Positions 8,678 to 17,880 of a DNA stretch of 64,000 bases are shown here, one piece after another. The notes beneath the pieces were generated by a model. It was not told where the DNA came from and ran no database searches. It was given only the letters and a program-made list of their open reading frames with translations. The DNA is from Aureimonas psammosilenae (lineage in GTDB: Bacteria; Pseudomonadota; Alphaproteobacteria; Rhizobiales; Rhizobiaceae). The position numbers and the translations under genes are program-made. The stretch is taken from the NCBI RefSeq assembly GCF_009176975.1, contig NZ_WEZG01000015.1:57121-121120 (forward strand), written 5' to 3'. Each line of letters begins with the position of its first letter. Position 1 is the stretch's first letter.

Positions 8678-9732
8678 CCGTTCGGCTCCTCTTCGCCGAA
8701 GTCCTGCCCGTCGAAGCGGAAGGTGCGGAAGAGATCGAGATTCGAATCGCCATGTTCGTCGAATCGAACATCCCCGAGCGGCGTGGAGAAGGGGTGTTCA
8801 TCGAGGATGACGGAGAGCGGGCGTTTCGATGCGTCAGCCTCTGCGACGGTGACCTGCGCGATCGTCGCCGCGACGAAAGCGGGGCCGAAATATCCCTGAC
8901 GTTCGGTTGCATCCGCCCGTCCCGGTCCCGCTATGGACGGGAAGCGCGTTTGGGGCGCGACGGCGTGGGTGCCGACGGGCAGTTGGGCCGTTTCGCTCGG
9001 CTCGTCCAGAAAGGATTCGCCGCCGAGCATTTCGAGGTTCACGCCGCTGGCTGCCGCGTCGCGTGCGATGATCGCGGCGTCGGTGCGCTCCCCCGCGACC
9101 ACGAAGCGCGTCACGCCGCTGCGCAGGAGACGCCGGGCGATGCCGAACTGCTTTTCTTCCGCCGGCCTGAACGTGTCGATCACCGCCGGACGCAGTTCCG
9201 CCGCCTCGATCTTCGAGCGCACCGCGTCTGCGAGACCGCGACCGTAGATGGAGCCGTCATCCAGAATGCCGAATGGCCCGTCGCGCCAGCGGGCTAGTAC
9301 GAAGGCGGCAAGGGCGGTGGCTTCGGCATCGCTTCTGGGCGCAAGGCGCCAGATAAGGTCGCCGGTGCGTCGGCGTTGGGCGGTGAAGCGGTCCGCGCGC
9401 ACGCCGATATCGATCGCGGCGATTCCGGCCGCGCGCAAGATCGGCAGGGCCGTTTCCAGCGACTCGGTGCAGATGAAACCGACGACGACGGACACCTTCT
9501 CCGCCGCGAAGCGTTCGGCGGCCGCGCGACCGCCCTCGGCGGTGCATTGGGTGTCGGCCTCCACCGTTGTGGCCCGGCCTCGCATGGCCGCTTCCGTGCC
9601 TTCCGTCACTTGCCGGCCGAGAACGGCGTTCGGGCCCGACGAAGGCGCGGCGACGCCGATGCGCGGCAGTTCCTGGGCGTGACTCGGCAAGGCGAGGGCG
9701 AGAAGAACGGGAAGGGCGCGTGTCAGCGTCAT
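8674..9732 (-). CDS. periplasmic ligand-binding protein, branched-chain amino acid type
   Basis: A 352-residue protein with a Sec signal peptide (Leu-Pro-Val-Leu-Leu-Ala-Leu-Ala-Leu-Pro-Ser-His-Ala) and a type I periplasmic-binding fold beginning Pro-Arg-Ile-Gly-Val-Ala-Ala-Pro-Ser-Ser-Gly. This matches the Peripla_BP_6 family that feeds Liv-type ABC importers. No permease or ATPase gene is adjacent, so it may work with distant transporter genes or as a sensor. It overlaps the P1 peptidase start by four bases; pairing with a peptidase suggests a peptide or amino-amide ligand, which is inference. Confidence 0.85.
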   Translation of the reverse strand: MTLTRALPVLLALALPSHAQELPRIGVAAPSSGPNAVLGRQVTEGTEAAMRGRATTVEADTQCTAEGGRAAAERFAAEKVSVVVGFICTESLETALPILRAAGIAAIDIGVRADRFTAQRRRTGDLIWRLAPRSDAEATALAAFVLARWRDGPFGILDDGSIYGRGLADAVRSKIEAAELRPAVIDTFRPAEEKQFGIARRLLRSGVTRFVVAGERTDAAIIARDAAASGVNLEMLGGESFLDEPSETAQLPVGTHAVAPQTRFPSIAGPGRADATERQGYFGPAFVAATIAQVTVAEADASKRPLSVILDEHPFSTPLGDVRFDEHGDSNLDLFRTFRFDGQDFGEEEPNG

Positions 9733-9869
9733 GGCGGACGAGAGTAGAGGGGCCGGAGCCGTTTGCACAGGCTTGCTTCGCCTTGGCGCATCTGCGAGGC
9801 CTCGTTTGGTGATGCGGGCTTGCCGAGTGCAGTTCTGCGCCGACCTTTTCGGGAGCGTAGCTGAAGACG

Positions 9870-10355
9870 ATGACGATCGAGCCAAAGGCGTTTCGGGACG
9901 CGATGAGCCGCTTCGCCAGCGCCGTTCACATCGTGACCACCGACGGAAAGGCCGGTCGGCGCGGCGTGACGGCGACGGCGGTCGTCGGCGTGTCGGACGA
10001 TCCGGCAACGCTTCTCGTTTGCTTGAACGCCGCGAGTCCGCAGAACCACTTCTTCGGCGAGAACGGCAATCTCGGCATCAACGTGCTCGCCGCCGAAACG
10101 GGACAGAAGGTGGCTCAGGTCTTCGCGGGGAGTTCCGGCGACAAGGCATCGGATCGATTCGCGAATGGCGAATGGGGCGTCGGCGAAACGGGAGCGCCGC
10201 TTCTCGCCGATGCGCTCGTCGCCTTCGATTGCCGCATCGTGGAAGCGCGGCGCGTGGCGACCCATCACGTGCTGCTCGCCGAAGTGGTAGGCCTGCGCCT
10301 TGGCCCGGATGCGCCGCCGCTTCTCTACCATGCGCGGGGCTACCGCCTGCTTTGA
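9870..10355 (+). CDS. flavin reductase family protein
   Basis: A 161-residue FMN-binding split-barrel protein resembling HpaC/RutF flavin:NAD(P)H reductases. Typical are Met-Ser-Arg-Phe-Ala-Ser-Ala-Val-His-Ile-Val-Thr-Thr-Asp-Gly at residues 11-25, Gly-Val-Thr-Ala-Thr-Ala (flavin-binding loop) near 37 and the C-terminal Pro-Leu-Leu-Tyr-His-Ala-Arg-Gly-Tyr. These supply reduced flavin to a monooxygenase; none is adjacent. It starts 137 bases after the divergent binding-protein gene and precedes the XdhC cassette. Confidence 0.87.
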   Translation: MTIEPKAFRDAMSRFASAVHIVTTDGKAGRRGVTATAVVGVSDDPATLLVCLNAASPQNHFFGENGNLGINVLAAETGQKVAQVFAGSSGDKASDRFANGEWGVGETGAPLLADALVAFDCRIVEARRVATHHVLLAEVVGLRLGPDAPPLLYHARGYRLL

Positions 10356-10427
10356 GGCCCCTTGCGGGTTGGTTGCGTGCAGCCATATTGCCGGAAACAG
10401 CCGAACGCGAGGAGGGAAGGAGCGTCC

Positions 10428-10757
10428 ATGCCGCGAGTCATTCCCGACCTCGACGTTCTGAAAACGGCCGAGACATGGGCGGCCGAGGGGCGGTCCCTGG
10501 CGCTTGCCACAGTCATCGAAACCTGGGGCTCGGCGCCGAGGCCGACCGGCAGTCATCTGGTGGTGGACGCCGAGGGTCGATTCGAGGGATCGGTTTCGGG
10601 AGGCTGCGTCGAAGGCGAAGTCGTGACGGAAGCGCTCGACGTAGTGGAGACCGGCAAGCCGCGCCTTCTTGAATTCGGCGTCGCCGACGAGACCGCATGG
10701 CGCGCGGGCCTTTCGTGCGGCGGCCGCATTCGCATCTATGTCGAGAAGATCGGCTGA
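10428..10757 (+). CDS. XdhC/CoxI-type maturation protein, N-domain only
   Basis: A 109-residue protein containing only the XdhC/CoxI N-terminal domain: Thr-Trp-Gly-Ser-Ala-Pro-Arg-Pro-Thr-Gly near 33, Gly-Ser-Val-Ser-Gly-Gly-Cys-Val-Glu near 54 and Leu-Ser-Cys-Gly-Gly near 93. XdhC proteins carry sulfurated molybdenum cofactor to xanthine-dehydrogenase-family hydroxylases. GGAGGGAAGGAG precedes the ATG. The stop overlaps the next start (TGATG), and the following gene supplies the Rossmann domain, so the pair together corresponds to one conventional XdhC. Confidence 0.88.
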   Translation: MPRVIPDLDVLKTAETWAAEGRSLALATVIETWGSAPRPTGSHLVVDAEGRFEGSVSGGCVEGEVVTEALDVVETGKPRLLEFGVADETAWRAGLSCGGRIRIYVEKIG

Positions 10758-11446
10758 TGCGGACGGAGATTCTGCGGAAGCTCAACGCAGAGCGTGCGGC
10801 ACGCCGTGGAAGCGTGCTCGTGACGCATCTGGCCGGTGGCGAGCAGAGGTTGGTGCCGGAAGCCGAGATCGCGGGCGATGCTCTGGCCGGCGAGCTGGCG
10901 CAGGCCCTCGCCACGGGCAAGTCCGGCATCGTCCAGACGCCGGGCGGCGAAGTCTTCCTCAACGTTCATGTTCCGTCGCCGCGCGTTGTCGTGATCGGCG
11001 CGGTGCATATCGCGCAGGCATTTGCCCCGATGGCGCGCATCGCCGGTTTCGACGTGACGATCGTCGATCCGCGCACCGCCTTCGCGACGCCCGATCGTTT
11101 CGAGGGCGAAGAGGTGGTCGCGGAATGGCCGGAGCCGGTTCTGTCTCGCCGGCCGCTCGACGCCTATACCGCGCTTGTCGCCGTCACCCACGATCCGAAG
11201 ATCGACGATCTTCCGCTGCAGGAAGCGCTGCGGGCGGGTTGCTTCTATGTCGGCGCGCTCGGCAGCCGAAAGACGCATGGCCGGCGCGTGGAACGGTTGC
11301 TGGCGGCGGGTTGCAGCGAGGCCGAGATCGCGCGGATCGAAGCGCCGATCGGGCTCGATATCGCTGCCGCGACGCCCGCCGAAATCGCGGTCGCCGTGCT
11401 TGGCTCCGTTGTGAGGGCTTTGCGCCGACGAGGCGCGCCGGCGTGA
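10757..11446 (+). CDS. XdhC family protein with Rossmann domain
   Basis: A 229-residue partner of the preceding gene. The C-terminal half is the XdhC Rossmann domain: Val-Val-Val-Ile-Gly-Ala-Val-His-Ile-Ala near 74, Val-Asp-Pro-Arg near 95, Val-Thr-His-Asp near 137 and Gly-Ala-Leu-Gly-Ser-Arg-Lys-Thr near 160. The N-terminal 70 residues are a reduced XdhC N-domain with its own Pro-Gly-Gly-Glu turn. TGATG overlap upstream and GTGA overlap downstream fix it within a four-gene molybdoenzyme-maturation operon. Confidence 0.9.
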   Translation: MRTEILRKLNAERAARRGSVLVTHLAGGEQRLVPEAEIAGDALAGELAQALATGKSGIVQTPGGEVFLNVHVPSPRVVVIGAVHIAQAFAPMARIAGFDVTIVDPRTAFATPDRFEGEEVVAEWPEPVLSRRPLDAYTALVAVTHDPKIDDLPLQEALRAGCFYVGALGSRKTHGRRVERLLAAGCSEAEIARIEAPIGLDIAAATPAEIAVAVLGSVVRALRRRGAPA

Positions 11447-12447
11447 AATTCGGGTCCGTGCCGGTCACTGAAGCCGAAGGCGTCATCCTTGCCCATGCCG
11501 CTGGTCTGCCGGACGGCCGCATCGCCAAGGGAACGCGGCTGGGACGCGACGAACTGGCGCGTCTTGCCTCCGGCGGCGTCGCGACCGTGATCGGCGCGAT
11601 GCTCGCGGAAGGGGATGTGCCCGAGAACGATGCCGCGGCGGTGCTCGCTCAAGCCCTCGCCGGCGGCGCGGTTCGGGTGGCGCCCGCAGCGACCGGCCGC
11701 GCCAACCTTTTCGCGGAAGAAAACGGCCTTTTCCTCGCCGACCGGCAGGCCGTGGATCGTCTCAACGAGATCGATCCCGGCATCACGCTCGCGACCCTGC
11801 CCGAATATGCCCCGGTGACGGCAGGGCAGATGATTGCGACGGTGAAGATCATTCCGCTGGCATTGTCCGGCATCGCTGTCGCCCGAGGGCTGGAAGCGAT
11901 CGGCGCGAGCCCCCCGCTGAGGGTCGCCGCCTATCGACCCGCTCGCGTGGCGCTCGTTCAAACGATGCTTCCAGGCATCAAGGACAGCGTTCTCCAGAAG
12001 ACGAAACGCTCTCTCGATGCGCGGCTGGCACCGTCGTCCTCGAGCCTCGTCGAAGAGCAGCGCTGCGCGCACGATCCCGATGCGCTCCGAGAAACCCTCC
12101 TGAGACTGCGTCCGGCGGAACTGGTGGTGATCTTCGGCGCTTCGGCGGTGATCGATCGCCGCGACGTCATTCCCGCCGCGATCGAGGATGCCGGGGGTGC
12201 CGTACACCAGTTCGGCATGCCGGTTGATCCCGGCAATCTTCTCCTGTTCGGCACCTTTCGCGACAACCCAATTCTCGGTGCCCCGGGCTGCGCGCGCAGT
12301 CCGAAAGAGAACGGTTTCGACTGGGTCTTGAACCGCTTGCTGGCCGGAGTTGAAGTGTCGCCTCAGGATATCCGCCGGATGGGCGTCGGCGGCCTCCTCG
12401 GCGAAATCCCGACGCGGCCTTCCCCGCGCGCATTGGTTGGGGAATGA
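11443..12447 (+). CDS. molybdopterin-binding protein (MoCF_biosynth domain)
   Basis: A 334-residue protein related to the molybdopterin-binding domain of MoaB/MogA/MoeA. After an N-terminal domain (Pro-Val-Thr-Glu-Ala-Glu-Gly-Val-Ile-Leu-Ala-His) it has a MoCF-type fold with Val-Ile-Phe-Gly-Ala-Ser-Ala-Val-Ile-Asp-Arg-Arg-Asp near 230 and Gly-Met-Pro-Val-Asp-Pro-Gly-Asn-Leu-Leu near 266. Homologues sit beside MocA and XdhC and probably hand molybdopterin to the cytidylyltransferase. GTG start overlaps the previous stop, and its own stop overlaps mocA. Confidence 0.85.
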   Translation: MKFGSVPVTEAEGVILAHAAGLPDGRIAKGTRLGRDELARLASGGVATVIGAMLAEGDVPENDAAAVLAQALAGGAVRVAPAATGRANLFAEENGLFLADRQAVDRLNEIDPGITLATLPEYAPVTAGQMIATVKIIPLALSGIAVARGLEAIGASPPLRVAAYRPARVALVQTMLPGIKDSVLQKTKRSLDARLAPSSSSLVEEQRCAHDPDALRETLLRLRPAELVVIFGASAVIDRRDVIPAAIEDAGGAVHQFGMPVDPGNLLLFGTFRDNPILGAPGCARSPKENGFDWVLNRLLAGVEVSPQDIRRMGVGGLLGEIPTRPSPRALVGE

Positions 12448-13046
12448 GAACTCGCATCGAAGTTCTGCTGCTTGCGGCCGGCCGCTCCAGCCGCACGGGC
12501 GATGCCCATAAGCTGTTGGCCTCCTTCGATGGCGAACCGCTCCTTCGCCGGATGGCGCGTATCTCCTGCGAAGCTGGTGCCAGCGGCGTCAGTGTGGTGG
12601 TCGGTCATCGCGCCGAGGAGATGCGGAGCGCGCTTGCCGGATTGCCGGTAAAAGTCGTTTATAATGGTCGGTTTGGAGAAGGGCTTTCAACCAGCTTGGT
12701 AGCAGGTTTCGCCGCTGCCGCTGAAAATTCGGAGGGCGTTCTGGTGATGCTCGCCGACCAGCCCATGCTCACCAGCTTCCATCTCGGATCGCTGATGGAC
12801 GCGTTCAGCCCAACCGGGCATGGCTCGATCGTCGCGGCGACAGACAATGGAAAGCGCTTCAACCCCGTTATCATCTCTTCGATATATCGCGCTCAAATCG
12901 TTCGACTGACCGGCGACCTCGGGGCGCGTTCCGTGGTCGCGGCGCATCCCGAGGCGGTTCGGGAGATAGAGATCGGGCGAGCGGCAAGCTTGGATGTCGA
13001 TACGCCGGAGGCCATCGCGGCCGCCGGGGGTCAGCTTCGACCCTGA
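12444..13046 (+). CDS. mocA: molybdenum cofactor cytidylyltransferase (MobA-like NTP transferase)
   Basis: A 200-residue nucleotidyltransferase with the opening Leu-Leu-Leu-Ala-Ala-Gly-Arg-Ser-Ser-Arg-Thr-Gly, a Lys in His-Lys-Leu-Leu, and Met-Leu-Ala-Asp-Gln-Pro-Met near 98. This is the MocA pattern (CTP plus Mo-molybdopterin to MCD, the cofactor of xanthine-dehydrogenase-type enzymes) rather than MobA. Context with XdhC genes supports it. ATGA overlap with the preceding gene. Its last 16 bases overlap a convergent DUF2256 gene. No hydroxylase gene is nearby. Confidence 0.88.
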   Translation: MRTRIEVLLLAAGRSSRTGDAHKLLASFDGEPLLRRMARISCEAGASGVSVVVGHRAEEMRSALAGLPVKVVYNGRFGEGLSTSLVAGFAAAAENSEGVLVMLADQPMLTSFHLGSLMDAFSPTGHGSIVAATDNGKRFNPVIISSIYRAQIVRLTGDLGARSVVAAHPEAVREIEIGRAASLDVDTPEAIAAAGGQLRP

Positions 13047-13225
13047 CGCGGCGTTTCCTCGGTTTCCTCCGATCGGCGGGTGGACTTAGCATCTTTCCGG
13101 CACCGTTCGGAGCAGTAAAGCACCTCGTCCCAGTTCGCCCGCCAGCTTTTACGCCAGACCATCGGCCGTCCGCAGTGCCGACACGGCTTCACCGGCAGGT
13201 CGCCTTTCGCTTTCATTCTTGCCAT
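13031..13225 (-). CDS. DUF2256 zinc-ribbon protein
   Basis: A 64-residue basic protein with two Cys pairs, Cys-Arg-His-Cys near 15 and Cys-Ser-Glu-Arg-Cys near 38, separated by Trp-Arg-Lys-Ser-Trp-Arg-Ala-Asn-Trp. This is the DUF2256 signature, a presumed single zinc ribbon of unknown role. It converges on mocA with a short overlap. The length equals the family norm. Confidence 0.85.
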   Translation of the reverse strand: MARMKAKGDLPVKPCRHCGRPMVWRKSWRANWDEVLYCSERCRKDAKSTRRSEETEETPRQGRS

Positions 13226-13375
13226 TGAAGAACCTCCTCTCGGGAAGGCGACGAACCCTCACGATCTTCGACTGCCTACCAACTGATCGTGATTAAGCTT
13301 CGATCAATAATGCGGGCGCAGCATCTCTCTGCCGAACGGGCATCGCTCGTCGGCACGAGAGATGGAGCGTCACAG

Positions 13376-13660
13376 ATGCAGACCCGTCCTGCCGCCGATC
13401 CCGATTTCCAGAAGATGCTGAGGGGCTTCAGCCTGACCACGGCGAAGATCCTCTACCGGATGCCCGATCATCCGAGCCTGCTCCAGACCTTCATGTGGCA
13501 GTTCGCCGATATCGCGCCGGACTATCCTCGGCTGATGCGTTTCCTCGATCACTGGCGGCGGGAGGTCGATGCCTCGATCCATTCGGTGGAAGTCATGCAC
13601 AAGGGCCTCATCGCCCCGCACGAGATTCGCATGGCGCGCGAGGTCGGCCACCTGCACTGA
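13376..13660 (+). CDS. usg: Usg family protein
   Basis: A 94-residue alphaproteobacterial protein with the Usg pattern: Leu-Arg-Gly-Phe-Ser-Leu-Thr-Thr-Ala-Lys-Ile-Leu-Tyr-Arg-Met-Pro-Asp-His near the start and Phe-Leu-Asp-His-Trp in the middle. Named for its location beside trp genes in some species; function unknown. I chose ATG 13376 (preceded by GATGGAGCG); an ORF extension to 13289 would add 29 residues with no family counterpart. It converges on radC, 4 bases apart. Confidence 0.87.
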   Translation: MQTRPAADPDFQKMLRGFSLTTAKILYRMPDHPSLLQTFMWQFADIAPDYPRLMRFLDHWRREVDASIHSVEVMHKGLIAPHEIRMAREVGHLH

Positions 13661-13664
13661 TCGG

Positions 13665-14435
13665 TCAGAAGAGCTTCAAACCCTTCAGACTCGTATGACC
13701 CGAGCGGCCAACGATGACGTGGTCGTGCACCGTGATGCCGAGCGGCCGCGCCGTTTCGGCGATGGTGCGGGTCATCTCGATATCGGCGCGTGACGGGGTG
13801 GGGTCGCCGGATGGATGATTGTGCACGAGGATGATCGCGCTGGCCGAAAGTTCGAGGGCACGCCGCACGACTTCGCGCGGATAAACGGGCGTATGGTCGA
13901 CCGTTCCCACATGCTGCACCTCGTCGGCGATCAGCGCGTTCTTCTTGTCGAGGAAGAGGATGCGGAACTGCTCGCGCGTCTGGTGCGCCATCGCGGCGGT
14001 GCAGTAGTCGATCACCGCCGACCACGAGGACAGGACTTCGCGCGAACGGACCGCCGAGCGCATCGCGCGCTCGTTGACGGCGGCGACGATGCCGAAATCG
14101 AGCGCCGTCGCTTCGCCCATGCCGAAAACTTCCCTCAGCCGCGCCGGGGGCGCGTTCAGGACCTCGCCGAGGCTGCCGAAACGCGCCAGCAGCGCCTTGG
14201 CGAGCGGCTTCGTATCGCGGCGGGGTATGGTGCGGAACAGAAGGAGTTCGAGCAGCTCGTAATCGGCAAGCGCGCTCGCGCCGCTGACTGAAAAACGTTC
14301 GCGCAGGCGGTCGCGATGGCCATGCTGATGGTTGGCGGGGGCGGCATCGCGATGTTTCGGTGCCGGGGCGGGCGCTTCCAGAAGATCGAGCGCCGGCGAC
14401 CCGTCGTCCATGGGCATGCCGTCGCGCCGCGTCAT
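13665..14435 (-). CDS. radC: RadC/UPF0758 JAB-domain protein
   Basis: A 256-residue RadC-like protein. An N-terminal helix-hairpin-helix-like part is followed by the JAB metalloprotease-like domain with the metal motif His-Asn-His-Pro-Ser-Gly-Asp near 203 and the Glu at Val-Gln-His-Val-Gly upstream. Despite the name, a role in DNA repair is not established for the family. Its ATG lies 4 bases downstream of the map stop, so the two are probably one transcript. Confidence 0.95.
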   Translation of the reverse strand: MTRRDGMPMDDGSPALDLLEAPAPAPKHRDAAPANHQHGHRDRLRERFSVSGASALADYELLELLLFRTIPRRDTKPLAKALLARFGSLGEVLNAPPARLREVFGMGEATALDFGIVAAVNERAMRSAVRSREVLSSWSAVIDYCTAAMAHQTREQFRILFLDKKNALIADEVQHVGTVDHTPVYPREVVRRALELSASAIILVHNHPSGDPTPSRADIEMTRTIAETARPLGITVHDHVIVGRSGHTSLKGLKLF

Positions 14436-14439
14436 GGTG

Positions 14440-15291
14440 TCAACGGGCCGTGCCGTGCTGTCCGCCGATGGCGAGGCCCGGCGTATCGAGGCCGCCCGGC
14501 GAGAAGGTGAAGACCTCGCAGCCGGTTTCGGTGACGCCCACCGTGTGCTCGTATTGCGCCGACAAGCTGCGGTCGCGGGTAACGGCCGTCCAGCCGTCGC
14601 CCAGCACCTTCACATGCGGCCTGCCGAGATTGATCATCGGCTCGATGGTGAAGATCATGCCGGGGCGCATCTCGGCGCCTTCGCCGCGCCGCCCGTAATG
14701 CAGGACGTTCGGCGCGTCGTGGAAGATGCGGCCGACGCCGTGGCCGCAGAAGTCGCGCACGACCGAGCAGCGCTCGCCTTCCGCGAAGGTCTGGATGGCT
14801 GCGCCGATATCGCCCATATGCGCGCCCGGCTTCACCTCAGCGATGGCCAGCATCAGCGAGTGGTAGGTCACTTCGCAGAGACGCTCGGCCGCGCGCTTCA
14901 CCTTACCCACCGGATACATGCGCGACGCGTCGCCGTAATAGCCGTCGAGAAGGAAGGTCACGTCGATATTGACGATGTCGCCGTCGCGCAGCGGCTTGTC
15001 GTTCGGGATGCCGTGGCAGACGACGTGATTGATCGAGGTACAGACGCTCTTCATGTAGCCGCGATAGTTCAAGGTCGCGGGAAGGGCGCCGTTGTCGAGG
15101 CCGAAGCGCAGAACGAAGCGGTCGATCTCTTCCGTCGCGACGCCCGGCTGGACGATGTTCGCGAGTTCGTCCAGGCAGCGCGCCGTCAACTGGCAGGCGC
15201 GGCGCATGCCCTCGAAGGCCTCCGCGTCGTAAAGGCGGATGGCTCCCGTGTTGCGGGCGGGGAGGACCTCGGCTTCGAGATAGCTCGTCAT
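14440..15291 (-). CDS. map: type I methionine aminopeptidase
   Basis: A 283-residue pita-bread metallopeptidase that removes initiator Met. Metal ligands are visible in Val-Asn-Ile-Asp-Val-Thr (Asp), Asp-Ala-Ser-Arg (Asp), Gly-His-Gly-Val-Gly (His), Phe-Thr-Ile-Glu-Pro (Glu) and Glu-His-Thr-Val (Glu nearby). It is slightly longer than the E. coli enzyme through an N-terminal extension, normal for alphaproteobacteria. The radC gene follows at 4 bases. Confidence 0.97.
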   Translation of the reverse strand: MTSYLEAEVLPARNTGAIRLYDAEAFEGMRRACQLTARCLDELANIVQPGVATEEIDRFVLRFGLDNGALPATLNYRGYMKSVCTSINHVVCHGIPNDKPLRDGDIVNIDVTFLLDGYYGDASRMYPVGKVKRAAERLCEVTYHSLMLAIAEVKPGAHMGDIGAAIQTFAEGERCSVVRDFCGHGVGRIFHDAPNVLHYGRRGEGAEMRPGMIFTIEPMINLGRPHVKVLGDGWTAVTRDRSLSAQYEHTVGVTETGCEVFTFSPGGLDTPGLAIGGQHGTAR

Positions 15292-15382
15292 GGTGAAAAT
15301 GCTTTTCCTGGGCTGGTGCCAGCGAGTTGAGGTGATGTCGCACCAATGACGCGATGCTTCAAGCCCGCCGGGACCATCCTCC

Positions 15383-17224
15383 TCAAGACTTGACGCGCAC
15401 GAAGGAGCCGGGCGCGTCCTCGATGGGTTTGAGCTTCCGGCCGCCAGGTTTGCGCGCCTTCACCTGCTCGCCCGATTGCGCGGAGATCCAGCCTTGCCAA
15501 TGCGGCCACCACGAGCCCTTGGTTTCCGCCGTGTGTCGCAACCAGTCCTCGAAGGGCACGTCGGCGCTGGGAGCCGGCCCGGTCCAGTATTGATACTTCA
15601 TCCGATCCGGCGGGTTGACGACGCCCGCGATGTGGCCGGAGCCGCTGAGAACGAAGGTGACGTTCGGCCCGAGGAAGCGGCTGCCGGTATAAACGCTGAG
15701 CGCCGGCGCGATATGGTCTTCCTTGGTGGCGAGGTTGTAGATCGGGATATCGACGCCGGTGAGGTCCACCCGCTGGCCGCCGATCTCCATGCGGCCGGTG
15801 GCCAGCCGGTTCTCCAGATAGCAGTTGCGCAGGTAGAACAGGTGGTTGGCGCGGGGCATCCGGGTGGAATCGGCGTTCCAATAGAGAAGGTCGAAGGGCA
15901 TCGGCTCCTTGCCCTTCAGGTAGTTGTTGACGAAATAGGGCCAGATCAGGTCGCCGGCCCGCAGCATGTTGAAGGCGGTCGCCATCCGGCTGCCGTCGAG
16001 ATAGCCTTTCGTCTGCATCGTGTTGTCGAGAGAGGCGAGTTGGTCCTCGTCCACGAAGACCTTCAGGTCGCCGGCATGGGTGAAGTCGATCTGCGTGGTC
16101 AGAAGCGTCGCCGACTTGATGCGATCGTCGCCGACCGTCTTCAGGTAAGCAAGGGATGCGCCGAGAAGGGTCCCGCCGACGCAATAGCCGATCGTGTTCG
16201 CCTCCGCCTGCCCCGTGGCCTTTTCCACCGTGTCGAGCCCGAACACGATCCCGTCGTGGATGTAATCGCGCCAATCCTTCGCGGCGTGGCTTTCGTCCGG
16301 GTTCACCCAGGAGATCACGAACACCGTGTGGCCCTGTTCCACCGCCCACCGGATGAAAGACTTCTGGGGGCTGAGGTCGAGAATATAGAACTTGTTGATC
16401 CAGGGCGGCACGATGAGGAGAGGGCGCTCGAACACGGTCGGGGTCGAGGGCTCGTACTGGATGATCTGGCAGACCTCGCTTTGGGCGATGACCTTGCCCG
16501 GCGTCATCGCCATGTCGCGCCCGACTTCGAAGGTCGAATAATCCGCCTGCCGCAGCCGCAGGCTGCCGCGCCCCGCGGCCATGTCCTCGGCGAACATGCG
16601 CATGCCGCGCACGAGGTTCTCGCCGTTGGAGCGCACCGTCTCGCGCATCAGTTCGGGATTGGTCATGATGAAGTTCGAGGGCGACAGCGCGTGGCTGATC
16701 TGGCGGACATAGAACGCCGCCTTGTTGCGCGTGTGCTCGTCGATGCCGTCGGCGTCCTGAACGAGGTCCTCGGCCCAGGAGGAGGTGAAAAGATAGAAGC
16801 GCTTCAGCGAATCGTAGAACGGATTCTTCGACCATTCCTCGTCGGCGAAGCGCTTGTCGGCCCGGATGGCGTCGGGCGTCGCCGGTTCCTCGCCGCTCAG
16901 CCGCTTCATCGTGTCGCCCCAAACGCCGAGATACCCTGCCACGAGGTTCGACTGCGCTTCAGCCATGCGGCGCGGGTCTGAGACCCAGAAGTCCGCGACC
17001 TTCGACATGGTGGCGAAGAGTTCGGGAATGCTGATCGGCCCGGAATCGACGTTTTCGCCGCGCTCTCGCGGTTCCACCCAGGCCGAGGCGGCCTTGCCGA
17101 GAAACTCGATCACATGGGCCATGTTGCGGGTGAATGCTTCCGGATCGCGGAGAATATATCCCTCGTCCGTCCGGCCCTCCGCGTGCCCAGCGTCCGGTCT
17201 TGAGCCTTCTCCCGTCGTCGCCAT
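15383..17224 (-). CDS. phaC: class I polyhydroxyalkanoate synthase
   Basis: A 613-residue enzyme polymerising 3-hydroxyacyl-CoA on storage granules. Expected features are the lipase-box-like Gly-Tyr-Cys-Val-Gly-Gly with the nucleophilic Cys, the Trp-x-Asn-Pro-Asp-Glu segment, Asp in Tyr-Asn-Leu-Ala-Thr-Lys-Glu-Asp-His and the catalytic His in Gly-Ser-Gly-His-Ile-Ala-Gly-Val. I chose ATG 17224 because GGAGGAACGC precedes it; the frame is open further upstream but without family similarity. Monocistronic; phaA/phaB are not here. Confidence 0.96.
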   Translation of the reverse strand: MATTGEGSRPDAGHAEGRTDEGYILRDPEAFTRNMAHVIEFLGKAASAWVEPRERGENVDSGPISIPELFATMSKVADFWVSDPRRMAEAQSNLVAGYLGVWGDTMKRLSGEEPATPDAIRADKRFADEEWSKNPFYDSLKRFYLFTSSWAEDLVQDADGIDEHTRNKAAFYVRQISHALSPSNFIMTNPELMRETVRSNGENLVRGMRMFAEDMAAGRGSLRLRQADYSTFEVGRDMAMTPGKVIAQSEVCQIIQYEPSTPTVFERPLLIVPPWINKFYILDLSPQKSFIRWAVEQGHTVFVISWVNPDESHAAKDWRDYIHDGIVFGLDTVEKATGQAEANTIGYCVGGTLLGASLAYLKTVGDDRIKSATLLTTQIDFTHAGDLKVFVDEDQLASLDNTMQTKGYLDGSRMATAFNMLRAGDLIWPYFVNNYLKGKEPMPFDLLYWNADSTRMPRANHLFYLRNCYLENRLATGRMEIGGQRVDLTGVDIPIYNLATKEDHIAPALSVYTGSRFLGPNVTFVLSGSGHIAGVVNPPDRMKYQYWTGPAPSADVPFEDWLRHTAETKGSWWPHWQGWISAQSGEQVKARKPGGRKLKPIEDAPGSFVRVKS

Positions 17225-17408
17225 GACTGCGTTCCTCCGCTCGACGTCACGCGTTTCCAGTTCGGACGTCCGCCGCCCGCCATTCGTTCCCATCCTGCAG
17301 TCGGACATCCATCCGCAGCAAGAAGGCATCGCCGTTTCGCGACGGGTTTCCGGTGCGTCGCGATTCGGTTATGAGGTTAGTCAGGTTTCGCGTTTCGAGG
17401 TAGCGAAG

Positions 17409-17840
17409 ATGACGGCATGGACGAGGTGTTTGTTGCTGATCGGCGTGGCGGCTCTCGGGCCGCTGGCCGGCTGCAACATTCTGCCGCCGCCGGAAGGCCC
17501 TTCGCTGCTGGCTCAGCGCCCGGATCGCAGCTTCGGCCCTTCCTCGCAGCGTCTAGATGAAAACGGCTATCCGCTGCTCGGCGCCTTTCCGGGCCAGGCC
17601 GCCCCGCAGCTCGACAGCGCGGCGGTGGCGAGCGATCGCGACGGTCTTCTTTCCGCCGCGCGGCAGCAGAACAATCAGGTTCGCTCCGCTTCCGCCGAGT
17701 ATCAAAGCTCGGTCGCGGCGGCGCGCAAGATCCGCGCCCAGCACGAGAAGGACGTGAACGCGATCACGTCCATCGAAGTGCAGCGCAATGCCGCCCGCAA
17801 GAGCAACGAGGACGTTCTGCGCCAGATCGAAGGGCGCTGA
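17409..17840 (+). CDS. lipoprotein with coiled-coil tail
   Basis: A 143-residue protein with a signal peptide and lipobox (Leu-Ala-Gly-Cys, Cys near 22), a proline-rich segment, then a charged C-terminal helix (residues about 75-143, rich in Ala, Arg, Gln, Glu) likely to coil. Unknown function. It is divergent from phaC (184 bases apart) and 40 bases upstream of the aminotransferase gene. Confidence 0.78.
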   Translation: MTAWTRCLLLIGVAALGPLAGCNILPPPEGPSLLAQRPDRSFGPSSQRLDENGYPLLGAFPGQAAPQLDSAAVASDRDGLLSAARQQNNQVRSASAEYQSSVAAARKIRAQHEKDVNAITSIEVQRNAARKSNEDVLRQIEGR

Positions 17841-17880
17841 AGCGAGAAAGGCGCCCGCAAGAGGCGCCGGGATGAGAGCG

